Part shown: in pieces, positions 11,301 through 23,800 of the stretch | How positions within the stretch are numbered: the first letter of the stretch is position 1 | Layout: every line of letters starts with the position of its first letter | Source of the DNA: Heterotrichella gracilis | Taxonomy: Eukaryota; Sar; Xanthophyceae; Tribonematales; Xanthonemataceae | DNA: 64,000 nt | Assembly (NCBI GenBank): GCA_032358255.1 | Contig: JAULBX010024405.1 | Span: forward strand, 62,001 to 126,000 | Direction of reading: 5' to 3' | The notes under the pieces: model-generated | Databases searched by the model: none | What the model was told of the DNA's origin: nothing | What the model saw: only the letters and a program-made list of their open reading frames with translations | Position numbers and translations under genes: made by a program

Positions 11301-11760
11301 ACTTTGTGCTGGGAAGCATGAGCATGGGCGTGTTGCACTTAAACACCACATGAATGAAATACTGGTAACGTGCTGTGCAGCATGGCGTTTTGCATACAAA
11401 CACCAAATGAACATCTTACTGTTGATGTTGCTGGATGTTCCGCCATTGTCCTACTGATGCACCATGCTGAGCATAATGCCATGTTCTCGTCCTATGTATG
11501 CACCCGGGCGTGACATACTCACCTGGAGGCACTACAACTTTCTTGGGCCTCTTCCCCGCTGGTTTTGGTTCGCCGCCATTGTCCCCTGGCACCCCAGCAG
11601 CAGCCCCCGCCGCAGCCCCTGCATCATCTTTGGGCTTGGCCTTTCTCCCCCGTTTCTTTGGTTCTAATTGCACCCCTTCTACTGCGGCTGGTGGTGGTTC
11701 GGTGGGTGCAGCCCCGGGAATTGGTACAGCCGCGGGGATGGGTGCAGTCCCGGGGGCCAT
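8354..11760 (-). CDS. ARP: AP endonuclease A (exonuclease III / APE1 / plant ARP family)
   Basis: Class II apurinic/apyrimidinic endonuclease of base-excision repair; cuts 5' of abasic sites in nucleus or organelle. Seven exons, given 5' to 3' on the minus strand: 11523-11760, 11001-11101, 10605-10792, 9838-10024, 9384-9494, 8914-9066, 8354-8455; 1080 nt, 359 residues. Residues 1-80 are Ala/Pro-rich with a basic [10 protein letters not shown] stretch (possible nuclear signal) and no SAP domain, unlike plant ARP. Catalytic landmarks: [21 protein letters not shown] (metal Glu), [19 protein letters not shown] (catalytic Asp and Asn), [11 protein letters not shown], and GSDHCPLG (catalytic His). 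The start is the first ATG before the basic region. It is a paralogue of 25422-28693, and exon lengths of 101, 187, 111 and 153 nt are identical in both. Confidence 0.93.
8608..8850 (-). repeat. Two partial copies of AP endonuclease A exon 8914-9066
   Basis: About 8804-8835 repeats the exon end and GTGCGTAGGG donor (CGCACCAGGAAGTAGT on the plus strand). About 8608-8645 repeats an inner piece, CCACCCCTTGTTGCTTGC. Both lie in the downstream intron. Confidence 0.82.
9149..9185 (-). repeat. Copy of the start of exon 8914-9066
   Basis: The plus strand CAGGTGCTGGCCAAAGGAGTCGC-like stretch mirrors the first coding bases (RDSFSQHL) of the exon, just upstream of its acceptor. Confidence 0.75.
9765..9810 (-). 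repeat. Decayed copy of AP endonuclease A exon 9384-9494
   Basis: A plus-strand stretch around CACACGGCTTGCCCCTCTCCAG resembles the exon start coding for [14 protein letters not shown]. It lies in the intron upstream of that exon. Confidence 0.6.
10298..10375 (-). repeat. Copy of the 3' part of AP endonuclease A exon 10605-10792
   Basis: The ACTTTGACAGTATGGCAGTCCCC block is repeated after the functional donor, with further diverged exon sequence to about 10375. GGTTTAGGGTT lies next to both versions. Confidence 0.85.
11164..11202 (-). repeat. Copy of the start of AP endonuclease A exon 11001-11101
   Basis: GTGTAGGGCGGTCGCATGCTGGGTTCATACACCGGG on the plus strand repeats the exon start, about 100 bases upstream of the real acceptor. 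It has lost a six-base CGGCCG-type piece. Confidence 0.85.
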
Positions 11761-13251
11761 TGCGCCCAGGCTACTCCTTCTGCTGGGCCGAGTGCTGCCT
11801 GGGGTGGTATTGCCAGCCAGTGAATCCCTGAAAAAACGCCACCCACCACCACGTCAACAATGGGTCGAAGCAAAGTACAACGTGCAGCTTGCAAGGCATT
11901 CTGCACCAGTACATAAGCAGTTGATTTTTTGTGCACCTTTGGCCGCAACTGCTTGCATGCCTTCGCGGGTTTGGAATTATTTGTGTGCAAAAGTTGCTTG
12001 TGACCTTTCCATACAATGTCGTGCAGCCAGCTTCCTTCACATTACTACACCCAGTTACCCATATCCCCGACTTGCATAAAGGTACCTGGCAAGGGTTTGT
12101 ATATGCATGCATGCGCTCAAGTAAGCGTATAGGACTGCAACCATATTGAGACCAAGGTTGATCCGGGATTGGGCATGCATGCATACGCAATGGACAAGTG
12201 CAGCATATGCATGACCCCTCGGCATGCATGCATATACCAAGATGCTCCATGTTCGATCAAACGGGGCACGTTCTCGAATTCACAATAGATCAAGAAGCTT
12301 ACCCTTCAACTTGCTGGCCCATACTTGCAGTAGTTGAAGCAAAGGGCACCAGGGTTCGCCTGCGATACAGAGAAAAGGCTGTCACTAGAAGGAGGCGACC
12401 CCGGGGACAATGGCCCACTCCATTTGGGTACCCACGATGTGTTCACACAGTGCTTGTTCCTTATAGAAGTAGAACAGATGCAGACCCTAGCTTGTATGTG
12501 ATTGCACCAGGCAAATTGGTCAGTACGTTGGGACCAAACGCCTGTGTTGCTCTGCAGGAGCAAACGTCCAGCGCCACTCCTGAGAGTCCAGGGTTATCAC
12601 CTTGCAAGTGTCGGGGCGACACTTGGTGTGGCTGCTAGCCTGTTGGCAGCAAACGACAGCTGTTGCAGGAAAGCGCCCCTCATCAGCAGCCCGCAGATGC
12701 TGTCCCACCACTCAAGTCACCAAGGTGAAAGGCACACAGGCTAGGCACAGGTCACGCCACAGCGCTCCAAATTGACAAGCTGGCTACCAGTGGATTGACG
12801 GTCCTAGTTGTTTTAAGTTGGCTTATGTAAGGCAAACCAACTGCGTTCCAAATGTTGTAAAGTTATTTTGTTTGAAATTCGAATCTGTTTATTTTTAAAT
12901 CCAGGATTTTTCTCCTTTGCGAGTCAACGCAAGAGTCAAGTCAAAGCAAAAGCCTGCTTTCTCTCCGTTTCAGTGATGCAGCCTTGCAATACGAGGTTCC
13001 GGCACGTCAGGGAATGTTCCAGGCTTGTAGTCTGGCCTGGCGTTGTGAAGGGGTAGTTGTGTGCCAGTCTCGGATAGTGCTGATTCTCGCAACCCAGGTT
13101 TCCCATCGGCGTAGCATTGAAACTGACCGGGTATCTCTTAACCTCGTCTCCGCCACTCAGTGGTTGTTGTATATCGGGTGGCAAGTTTGGTGCCTTGCAC
13201 TCCCACTGTGCTCAGCTCAGCTTCGTCAGTCACTGCAGTCACCCAGAGACA
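11761..13251. other. Divergent intergenic region
   Basis: Separates the starts of AP endonuclease A and the coiled-coil gene and should contain both promoters. It is rich in GCATGCAT/ATGCATGC words (about 12105-12235). A 146-codon open frame at 12198-12638 has no recognisable domain, and I do not call it a gene. Confidence 0.5.
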
Positions 13252-16200
13252 ATGGAGGCCAGAGCTAGGCGCAGTTCCTTGTCTGGAACCGAGTCTGGGG
13301 GCTCAAACCGGAGGGGCTCTGCAAATGGCACGTCATCTTTCTCACCTTCGCTGCGTAGCAGTAGCAGTGGTGGCGCATTGAATGCGTTCACCCCCAAGGC
13401 TGGCAGTGTCCCAAGACCCCCCAAGCCTGGAAGTGCAGCCAAGCAAGGTAACGCCACTCGGCTGCGGGATATGAATAACAATGATTTGACAAATGTTTCA
13501 CTGAGTCCTACCGCCAGTCACCGCAATGCACTCTTGCCATGGCAGCTGTTACTGACAGCAACTTAGGTGGCATGCATACATGACCTGCAATTTTATTGTC
13601 GTGGCTTCTTGCAGCCTCTAGCGTTGTCTCTGATGCTACACACTGTCAGCGTGCAGTGGCATGCATACATGAGTTGACTCCTTGATTTCCTGCAGCTGCT
13701 GGGGTTGTTCCTAATACTACTGCTGTTGAGCAGCTGACTGTCCATGGTTTATTGCAGCCCCTGGTGTTGTCTCTCATGCTACCCACTGTCTGCAATCAGC
13801 AGCCCCCATACATGACTTGGGATTAGATTCTTTATTGGTACCATTGTTGGAACATTTTCCAGAAGGCTTATCCCAAACCCTTGACCTTTTGCTTTCCTGC
13901 AGCTGCTGGCGCTGCCCCAGATGCCACCGCCATGGAGCAGCTGAGGCGCGTGTACCCAGCAGCAGCAGCAGCCACTGACGAGAACACGCCCTACAAGACC
14001 CCAAAATCCACTCCCAACATCATGACTCCGGGGTCTGGGCCAAACCTGGGTCGCCAGGCCCTTTCTCCGATCACAAACATCTCCCTCTCGGTCCCAAGGC
14101 TGAGGCTCCCTTCTAAGAGCTCCCCAAGCTTCTTCTCCACACCAAGTGGCCAGAGCACGACCACAGGTACAGCTTGTGGATAAACCGTGGTTCCTGAAAC
14201 CACCATAGTGTGCAGGCTAACAAGGTGTTCTCAAGACGTTTTCATGTATGTGAGCACCATGTGGACAAGACTATCTCATGTATATGTCTATTTGTGCTCA
14301 CAACCTTGAATGCCATGTACATGGAATAGTCGTGAGGGCAGCCATATACAACGAGATAGTCCTGAGAATAGCCATGTGTACGGTCTTTACTGAAAGGGGC
14401 ACAACAGGCTATGCGGCAAGGCCCAATGGTGCTGATGCGCAGCTGCTTGTTGCTTCAGGTACTGGTTCAGACGAGGGGGGCGAGAGCAGCCCACGCAGCG
14501 CAACCGACTCTACGCTGGACTTCTTTGACGAAGCAACTAGGTACCAAGCTCAGCTGCGGACAGTAGAGGTGCGCCATGATCCTCTCCTGTTTGCCCTGAA
14601 AAAGGCATACCCCTCCATCTGCAGTTATAACCCCCACAGGATCGCATGCCCCAACTGTGGCCACGCGCCGTGCAATCCTGTCCTTCAGAAATTGCTGCCA
14701 GGTAGCAGGGCCATGTGGCATTCCACAGTTGGTGGCAAGATGAAATTGCAAAATCTGGCAGGAGGGTTATAAAACACCCCTGTTCCCCACCACCCTCTTT
14801 CTCAGTGATTATTATTTCTTGCATACCGGCAACAAAGCCAGATCAGAATTTATTTCTGTCAGTGATGGCGTTGGCTTGTGCTGTTTTGCAGGCCAGCTAC
14901 ACGCGGTTGGAGCAGCAGAACGCGGTGCTGCTGGGTGAGATAGAGAGGCTGAAGCAGGAGGTGGACTCCAGGGGAGAAGTCTCAAAGAACTCAAACGACA
15001 TCACCACCACGGTGCGCACCGGAAAGTAGCGGCATGGGACGTATGCATGGACCATACCCAGCAGGGTCCATAAACCTTAAACCCTAAGGCATGCAGCGGG
15101 GAAGTCTCCAATGACGTTACCTTCACGTTGCGCACCCACAGAACCTTGACAGAACGTTGGCTGGTGTTGTGCACCTGTGTGTGAAGTGCAGGATCCGTGT
15201 AGATGATGTTGGGCCAATTGAAGGGCTTCATGCATGCTACCATTGGCCAAGGAGTGGTACAGCCTCGACAACCATGTACCCATCATGACGGTGCATTGGG
15301 CAGTTGCGGCGTTGGCTTGTCTATCCTACAAGCAGGATCCACATGCAGCATTATGCTGCGCACCTGTGTCATGTGCGACATTCGCAAGGGTGTTGTGGTT
15401 ATTGTTGTGAAAGTTGCTATTAGCGCGCTGTGGTCTTGTGCAGGCCATTGCCCAGGCTCTGGCCGACAACAGCAAGCTCACCAACGAGCTGGAGCAGACC
15501 AGGCAGCAGGCCTTGCACCACCACCGCATGGGACAGGTGAGTTCCTGCCTAAATGCACCTGCATTGACTGTTGCCACCGCCTGCGGCAAAGTTGCGATGA
15601 CAAGAGAGGCCCCTTGCTGGCATCTTCCTTTGTCAAAGGCTTCCATGTCAGAGACCGGTTTAGTCAGCGACTGACCTTAGTTTATTGTCCCGGTGCCTAG
15701 GAGTTGAGCCAGCAAGTGGTGGGGTTGGAGTCTCAGATTGAGGCCCTCCAAAGGGAGGCCAGCCACACTCAGGAGAAGCTGCAAAAGGTGAATGCTTCGT
15801 CATGTCATGATCATGATGAGACTTTTCTGCATGGGAAAAAGCCACGCCAAACCAGGTTAGCATGTGCTGGGATAAGTCCATTCTCCAGCTTGCATGAAAG
15901 CATCATGTAGTCAGGTTGGTGTTGCTGGGTATGCATCCCCATTGCTCAAAGGCAATCTAGGTGAGTGCTGCATGGTCACGCACAATTCATAGTCAGGACA
16001 TGGTACAGTCTAGACCATGCCGGTAAATTGGACACGGGCTGCTGGCGGTTTGAATTTCCAATTGGAATTGAATGATTGGGCAACAACCCATTGGATTGTG
16101 TCACACTCAGAGGTCCTCATCAGCATTGCCTTGCAAGTTTCATAAAATGCGGTGCCCTAAATCCCTGTTAATATTTGGGGATTGCAGAAGTACGAGGAGC

Positions 16201-19200
16201 TCCATGCCAAGTTTGCGCGCATCACCAACGAGAAGCTCAAGGCAACGCACACAAAGGACGAGCTGATGCGGGCAAAGGTAAAATTGGTTCGACATGAATT
16301 GCTTGGTTTCATGCAATGCAAAGCTGCATGTGGCTGCAGGCAGTGCCTGACTGTGCCATGTGTCCCTGCAAGAGCCACACAATGCAATGCAAAGCCTCGT
16401 GGATCCGTAACTCGGAGTGCAAGCACACACGCTTGCCAGCGAGCAGCAGGTCCAGGAGCAGCATGGGGTGAAACATTTGAAAATAAACGATTTTCTATCC
16501 ATTGGTTTATATTCTTTTTTAATTGCGCCTCTCTATGTGCAGCTTGAGGTCCAGGCACAGGCGCTTGCCAGCGAGCAGCAGGTCCAAGATCAGGAGCGCG
16601 TGATTGACCAGCTGCGCTGCGACTGCGAGCACCAGCAGGAGGCCATACAGGCAATGTCAAGGGAGCTAGACGACTCCACGTTCAAGATGCAGGTGGGCAC
16701 TTGCAGCTTAAGCCCTGGCCGTGCGTAAATCAACTTCTACTGTTGGTGAAGATGGCAGGGCCATATCTCGATACCACCCAACTGTTGTGGGCCGACCCAC
16801 CCACCTTTTGCCAGAGGAAAAGCTCTGGGACGACCCACAGTCCATTTGAAAACAAAATATATGTTCCCTAAAAGAAAATGTTGAAGCAATACTGTATATC
16901 AAAGCTGCCTATAGAAAATACAAAAACCTGCCCCGCAGGAGCTGCTTCAGCAGCAGGAGGGCGCAAAATATTTCTTGAAGCTATTTTGTTTTCAAAATGC
17001 ATTCTAATGATAATAATTTACCCGCCCCACAGGAGCTGCTGCAGCAAAAAGAGGCCGCTGAGTCCGCACTGCAGCGCCTGCGCAACCACATGGATGCGGC
17101 ACTGGAGGAGCACAGCGCAATGCGGGAGGAGCAGGTGGGGCCTGTGCTCAGGGTTGTTGACTTCCCTTTACGTAGTAGAGTTTTCCCATTATACTGCAAC
17201 TGACCAAACTGGTATAAGGAGAGTTGAAGTCTGTTGATGGGGCCCTGGACGAGCTTGTGGGACTCCGCTCTGTGTGCAATTCTATCTGCATAGGAAGCAT
17301 GGCTAGCATGTTACCTGGCATGTCACATGCTTGGCAAGCACTCCACAGTCGAGCTGCAGCACTGTTTCCACAGCTTGACCTTGCTATTACATCCACTCTT
17401 GACACACAGAAAAATGCTTGAACGTGAATGTGTTGACAGAAATCAATGTAGATAATGTAATTTGAACGGTCAATTTTGTAACATATACGCCATGCGTAGG
17501 TGGCAGCGCTGTCCGCAGCCCATGCAGCGCTCATGGAGCAAACCGAGGCGGCGAGCAACGAGTGCTCCAGCCTGCACGAACAGATGGCCGCCGGGGAGGT
17601 GGCGAGGCAGGAGCTGGCGGCGCAGCTGGCGGAGGCACAGGCGCAGCATGCGGCCCTGCGGGGCAGCGCGACTGTGCACAAGTCGTTCCAGGTGCGTGCT
17701 GCAGGCTATGCAGGAACCAAAGCCCACGGTGGCCTGGCAATGTAGTCAGTTCTGTGGGGAAATCTAGGAAATCGCGGTGCACAAATCGTTCCAGGCGGGT
17801 GCTGGTGTGGCCTTGTGATGTGGGTGCTGAGGGGGAATCACTCAGTTACTTGGAACCCGACCTACAGAAGGACAGTTGATCTGCACACTCCTTGACAAAT
17901 CCAAAGTCTCCGTACCCACTTTGCTGCAGCTGGAATCAGTATTTTTGCTGATTTTTCCCAAAGGTTGAACCAACGGTTAAAGTATGATCCACTTCTGCTC
18001 GGCGCGCGTGCAGGAATCTGCACTGAACCAGCTGGCGGATGCTGAGGAGGAGTGCAGCCGGCTGGATTCCGCCCTCCAGGAGGCGCGCACCCAGCTGCTG
18101 ACCGCACAGCGCCAGCTGGCGGATGCTCAGGCGCAGCTGGACCAGCTGTCCGCCTCACACGACACCTTGGTGGTGCAGCTGGAAGCATCGCAGGTGGGGG
18201 GAATGCCTGGTGATGGGGTGTGACTAGGGGATATAAAACACCCCCTCACTGGGAACGATTGCAGCGATCACGTAGGATTGTTTCCATGTGCAGTTGGTCT
18301 GCGTAATTTACAAGTAGTAAATTCACATCAATATAGAAGAATAGTGATCTTCACAGAGTATGGGTGTACAATGATGGTGGTCTATATAATCCTTGATAAT
18401 CAGCGGCAGTGCTGATTTGCATGTATATTGCGGCGCAGCGCGAGGCGGCATCGCTCCGGGACATGCTGGCCACCCGCACCGCCGCGCACCGGGAGCTGCA
18501 TGCGCGCCATGTGGTGGCCACGGCGGCGTACCGGGATGTGGGCGGGGATGGCGGCCCGGGGCAGGGGCTGAGGGCACGCCTGGCTGCGCTGGTTGCCGCG
18601 CACCAGCAGCGCATGGGGGCCCTGACGGAGGAGTGCGAGGCCATCTTGCAGGAGGCGGTAGGAACACACAGCAGGCTGACTTGTCACAAGAAAACGCTGA
18701 TATTCTCATTATATTTAACTCAGTACCAAAATAATAACTTAACGCCTAAAAAATAATTAACCGCTGCGTACAATTGCATATTTGCATTTTGCACTAAATT
18801 TCAAAACCCTTCTACATCACCCTATTACTTCAGCACCTGTGCAAAGATGGCTGCGTTTCTATATCACCGCGCACGCCACCTAAGCACATGCACCTCAGAC
18901 GTGTACCAACAGCGCCACTATCGTCCCTATGTGTAGGGCGGCGGCGCCGAAGCAGCGGAGCGGCTCAAGCAGACCCGCGCGGCCGGCGACGCCGAGGTGT
19001 GCGCCTTTGCCGCAGCCCAGATGGAGCTCCTCGGTGAAGCCCTGGCTGGCCTGGATGCTGCCGCTGAAGAGGAAGCTGCCGAGGAAGCACATGACGCGTG
19101 TGAGGAGTATGTCGGCGGCGTGGTGGTGGGTGGTGGCGGTGGTGGTGGGGGGTTGCTTGGGAACCTGCTGCTGTGGGCGGCGGTGTCGGTGGGGGTGGCG

Positions 19201-19308
19201 GCGTCGATCGGGGGGGCGGTGCTGGCGGCGGTGGCGGGTGGTGGGGGCCACCGGGGGCAGGGCGGGCGCAGGCCGCGCGCCATCCAGGGGGCGGCCTTCA
19301 GGGCATAA
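13252..19308 (+). CDS. Long coiled-coil protein with C-terminal membrane anchor
   Basis: Thirteen exons: 13252-13447, 13903-14166, 14459-14568, 14892-15011, 15444-15536, 15701-15787, 16188-16277, 16543-16692, 17033-17134, 17500-17691, 18014-18193, 18439-18657, 18937-19308; 2175 nt, exactly 724 codons plus stop. Residues 1-190 are Ser/Pro/Gly-rich and disordered-looking. About 190-600 is a nearly continuous heptad-type coiled coil (for example LEQQNAVLLGEIERLKQEV, then many Gln/Glu/Ala-rich helices). A Gly-rich linker leads to one hydrophobic segment, LLGNLLLWAAVSVGVAAS, ending about 35 residues before a short basic tail. This topology fits a tail-anchored tether or golgin-like protein, which is an inference from shape only. 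No catalytic domain is seen. Confidence 0.85.
13611..13800 (+). repeat. Three acceptor-side copies of coiled-coil exon 2
   Basis: Units beginning TTGCAGCCTCTAGCGTTG, CCTGCAGCTGCTGGGGTTG and TTGCAGCCCCTGGTGTTG (about 13611, 13691 and 13752) mirror the real CCTGCAGCTGCTGGCGCTG at 13897. They run in part up to the GAGCAGCTGA stretch. The intervals also share CATGCATACATGA. Confidence 0.75.
15097..15140 (+). repeat. Copy of coiled-coil exon 14892-15011 end and donor
   Basis: GGGGAAGTCTCCAATGACGTTACC and GTTGCGCACC match the exon end and its GTGCGCACC donor region with substitutions. Confidence 0.72.
16413..16460 (+). repeat. Copy of coiled-coil exon 16543 start
   Basis: GCTTGCCAGCGAGCAGCAGGTCCA is shared with the exon encoding ALASEQQVQ. 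It lies about 140 bases upstream, and the copy then diverges. Confidence 0.85.
16930..16965 (+). repeat. Copy of acceptor and exon start at 17033
   Basis: CTGCCCCGCAGGAGCTGCTTCAGCAG repeats CCGCCCCACAGGAGCTGCTGCAGCAA, with its own AG acceptor. Confidence 0.85.
17774..17802 (+). repeat. Copy of exon end 17664-17700 (coiled coil)
   Basis: GTGCACAAATCGTTCCAGGCGGGTGCTG repeats the TVHKSFQ exon end, with the GT donor changed to GCGGGT. Confidence 0.8.
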
Positions 19309-20807
19309 TGCCTGGACCCTAATGAAGGGTTTTGGGGTTGGATAAGCATTGTGGCGAGGCAGGCGCAGGCCATAGGCTACACAGTCAAGTTGACAATCAC
19401 TTTTAGGGTTTAGGGTCGCTCCCGCAGGGCAGACAAACGAATTTAGAAAAGTTTCAGGGTGGCAGAAATGCGCCAGCATTTCCTTGGCGACCCAAACCAA
19501 TTTCAGGCCTCCAAATGGTAGCGGCGAAATTGAATGACCATGGTTGAATGGTAAATTGCAGATGGGGGGCAGAGCAAGGAAGTTTTCATCCTTACCGTGT
19601 TTCAGAGCCATTGCTTGACCTAGATTGAAAAAATGGCTATATAAGAAATTTGTGACTTTCCAACTTTTCAGTGGGATACCATTGATTTCAACATGGGCGC
19701 TCCACATGACGACGTTGGCTTGATAGCAAGAACTTAGGAGCAGTACTTGCACACTAGACTTTTGGAGCCTGACGAGCCTTCGTACTGAGTATTTTGCTGA
19801 AATCTCCTCCTGACAAGGACGACTGGATGACTGTGCATTGAGGCAAGCGCTTGATAAATTGACGTACCCAGTAGTGCCCTCGTATTTATGGACTTTCTGC
19901 AAACCAATGTTGTTGCTGGCCTGCATGCCAGGATTGGGGGTGCTTCCAATTGGTTGAAAAATGCGGCTGGTATGGATGCCAAGCGCTGCAGCATTGTACT
20001 TTTCAATACGTCACCCTTGCCTGATTGACCAGTTACAGTACTGTACTGTAACATTATCTATGATTCAGTCTCATGATGATTGTATTTGAGCATTACCACA
20101 CTCAGCTCAGCCTCTGAGAGCTGAACATCCAGCACAGCGAAGCACCCTACGGCTCTTGCATTATGACACGCTGAGTCTCTAATATTATTTATAAAGCATG
20201 TTCCTAGTCGCCGACGGGCAGATTTGCCAATAAAGTTTGACAGTCGTGCCGTACCCTTGAAGGGTTCTCTTGTGACTTGTGTTGCCAATTGGGCTAAGGT
20301 ATGCCAACCACGGCCACTGTAGTAGCCTGCCTGTATCCGTCCTTCCATCAAAACCACTGCCATTGGCACCCGTTGACTGCTTGCATGCGCTGAAATGTCA
20401 CTGATTTTCATCGAATTGATTTGAATGCCGTCTAGCTGGTATGTTCAAAATTGAAAAATGTACCTAAAGTTGGGTCACGCTGCCACTGACTGCCTGTACA
20501 TAATGGCATGCATGCTGTGCTTCTGGCTTGAATTGAGCTTTGGCGCTAGCTGAATACCAAGAAATCCTCCTACTGTCTTGGACACTGTGAGAGCGCCTAA
20601 AGCTGAAATGCGGTTGCTTGTTGCTTGAAAGAATACACTCACTACGCCCCCTGTGTGACACTGTAACTGGTTTACTCACTGAGCGGGATCCGAGTTGGAT
20701 CCTTGCGACAGGCTGTTTCCCCTCCCCCACCCTTGCCTGAAAAGCAGCGCATGCGCCCCCATGCCACCCTCCCCTCCCCTCCCCTCCCGCCCCCAAAGAC
20801 ACCCTTG
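19309..20807. other. Convergent intergenic region
   Basis: Downstream flanks of the coiled-coil and membrane-protein genes. A TGTAA at 20047-20051 is the only candidate plus-strand poly(A) signal noted, and it is far from the stop. No further gene is supported; the long minus-strand frame across 18895-19926 is antisense to the last coiled-coil exon. Confidence 0.5.
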
Positions 20808-23800
20808 CTAAGGGTTTGACATCTCCAGCAGCATCAACCACCCATTGAAGGCAAATAACAGGCTGCCGATGAGGTATCCGATGAAGTTGAACACCCAGTG
20901 TATGTCCAGGACATCTCCTCAAAGTGCCCCACCTTGGCCAAAAAGGCAGCGCTGCCCAGTGTGAAGCACACACCGCCCCAGAACCCAGTGCATGGCGCCC
21001 AGAAGCCAACCCTGCACACAAGGGATTTGGAAGGTCGTTGAGAGAGCTTGAGCAGGTCATTTGGTTGGAATGAGTAAGTGCTCTTGGGAGCATGCTCCTG
21101 GGTTTCAGCTAGGGAGCTTACCCTAGCTGAAACTGCTGCACAAAGATTTCAATAGGGCTGTAGCAGACCCCTGTGTAGGGTTTTAAGTCCCAAATTAAGG
21201 TCTCGACTTTTTGCAGGTCCTTGATAAACACCCCGCATCCCCCACAGCCCAGAACCCACCACTTCACACACACCTTCACTACCTGCTGTCACCAAATACC
21301 CCCCCCACCCCCCCACACCACCTCACCACCATTTACCTGGTGAGGTCCTTCCGATTTGTGGGCACCAGCCCCCTCCACAGGCTGTGCGCCCCCTCCGAGG
21401 CCTGCACCCAGCCAAACATGGCAAAGCACATGCTGCCGTAGGTGGCGGGCACCCACACCACCCAGCGCTGGGCGGCTGTGGACAGGTTGAGGGGTACTGT
21501 GGGGTCCAAAGCAAAGGTGGTGAAGGCGGTGGAGAAGCACAGCTTGCCCGTCAGCATCACCCACGAGGCCCAGGACATGATATTGTGCGCCTGAAAAAAA
21601 AAGGTTTTTTTTTGTATTTAATTGATGTGTGGGTACTGCTTTTGGTACTGCTTTTTGTGTCTAGCGTGGTTGGCACCCCCCATGTTGAGGACCTAGGAAT
21701 AATTGGGTCAAAGGCAAAGGTGGTGCAGGCAAGACGCGAGAGGGAGCAGCACGGCTTGCCCGAGAGCATCACCCAGGAGGCCCAGGACATGGTGATGTGC
21801 GCCTGCAAGTGGTGGGTGGGTTGGTAATAATGCGTGCACCCCTTGGCCCTTCAGCCACACATCCATCCTGGCCCCTCGATCAGCGAGATCAATATCCCCA
21901 AATAACCTGCCACATTCATCCTGAAAAAGGTTCCACAAAATTGCCTGGTTTTGGGAATCCGTCTGTGGCGCACCTTGAATGGTAGGAACCACCTGTAGCG
22001 CGGCTTGCGCCCCTTGGACCCCTCATCCCGCCACGCGTCCACCCTTGTGTCGTAGTCTGTGTTGCCAACCTCAATCAAGGTGAGGATGACACCCGGGAGG
22101 AAGAACATGTCTGTACCAATCACCGAGGAGTATCCCACCAGAAAGGCCCAAGGGCTGGCCGCGCCATCGTACTCAGAATCGGACACCTGCGCACGTAATC
22201 GAAACAAATATCAATTTTCAAGAAACCCTTTTCTGAGTAGCAATGATGACAATGGCCATGCAAGCCCGGTAGAATGGTGGGCTTGACCCAAACCTAACCC
22301 TAAACCCTAATCCTAAGCCAATCACCGTTGATTATCCCACCAGGAAAGCCCAGGCGCTGGCTGCGCCATCGTACTCAGAATCGGACACCTGCGCATGCGG
22401 TAATATCAAATACATATCGAACAAGGTTCACTGGATATCAGATGGTGGTAATGCACGGTAGGGGAATGGGTCTAGTCCAACCTGTAACCCTAAATACGCT
22501 AAATGCACACTACAAGTGATCCATCCAAGCCACCTAAGGCAATATTGTCCGACCAAACATACATAAACCTGAATGAATGCCCTTACACCCGACGGCTTCC
22601 TGGCTGCTTAATGCCCCTACATGCAGGTCAGTCCCATGTGCACAACTTGTGACTTACCTCTTACAAAAGTGCAGTAATGGAAGGTGATATTGTCACAACA
22701 TCCGGGTTGATGATGGCTCCAATGGTGAAGATGATTCCTCCCAATGGGAAGCACAAAAGTACAGTAACTCAAGGTTGAATTACCAAAACGTACCGGCTTG
22801 ATAATGGCTCCAATTCCCCCGATTGTGAAGAAGATGCCTCCCATGAGGAAGCACAGTCCTGACCACCACAGCACCGCCTGCTGGGGAGACTTGTGGTACC
22901 TGGCCAAGAAAATTGAATCATAAGCGCTTTTCAATGCATATATGGATACATTGGCTTTTGAAATCAAAAGCATTTGACGGTATATCCCTGCACAGAAAGG
23001 TGTATGGTACCTGGCCATGTGAAAGAGACCCATGCTTATTGGGACTACAACATCATTTCATACCTTATCGTTTGCAAGAAATACTGGAATAAACAGGAGA
23101 ATGGACCACTTTGCACACGCCTCCTCTTAGCGCAACCGCCGCGGTTGAACCAGTTCAAAGCTTGCAGGGATGGATACAAACACACTTTTTAGTTGGGTTA
23201 GTAACAGCCTCGGGGTTGTACCTTGACACGTGCACCCAGTCCCACCACTTGAAGCGCTTGCCTGGTGGCTTGCCCACCTCCTCCCCTGTCGATGTGGTCC
23301 AGCGCACCGTCCTCCCCTTGCGATGTCGACGGGCGCCCCATTCGAAATGGAGGCCATCCGGTGAGGTTCCTGCGGATGACACCCATAAAAACGTTATTTC
23401 CTCCGCTAATTAATTTAATTTGATGCACCTGTGATGACTTTGAACGTCACAACAGGGGTGGCCACTTGTACATTTACATTTCAAATCCCACAGACGTGAT
23501 CTGCAAAACCCTCCATGGCGCCCTGTACAACCCTGCCTGGGTCATGTCAAAACCCTAACTTGGTGCACCTTGATACCTGCACGGTGCGGTTTAAGACCCT
23601 ACACGGTGGGCTCTGAAACCCTAAATGGTGCCTCACCTGATGCCCCTGTTATGAAGAAGGGTTTGCCGTGGATGTTAAGGAAACCCTTGTACTCCACTCC
23701 TTCCCTGCAAGCCATGGTGGTTAGGTGAGCATACATCGAATAGGGCTGCATGTAAGTATCTATGAGATAGAGTGTCCACAAGCAAGCTAGTACCCGGCTA

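Noticed and set aside
12198-12638. 146-codon open frame between two divergent genes
   Set aside because: No recognisable domain, odd Arg/Cys-rich composition, lies in a promoter region and has no supporting splice structure.
18895-19926. 343-codon minus-strand open frame
   Set aside because: Antisense to the last exon of the coiled-coil gene and its flank; composition mirrors GC-rich coding on the plus strand.
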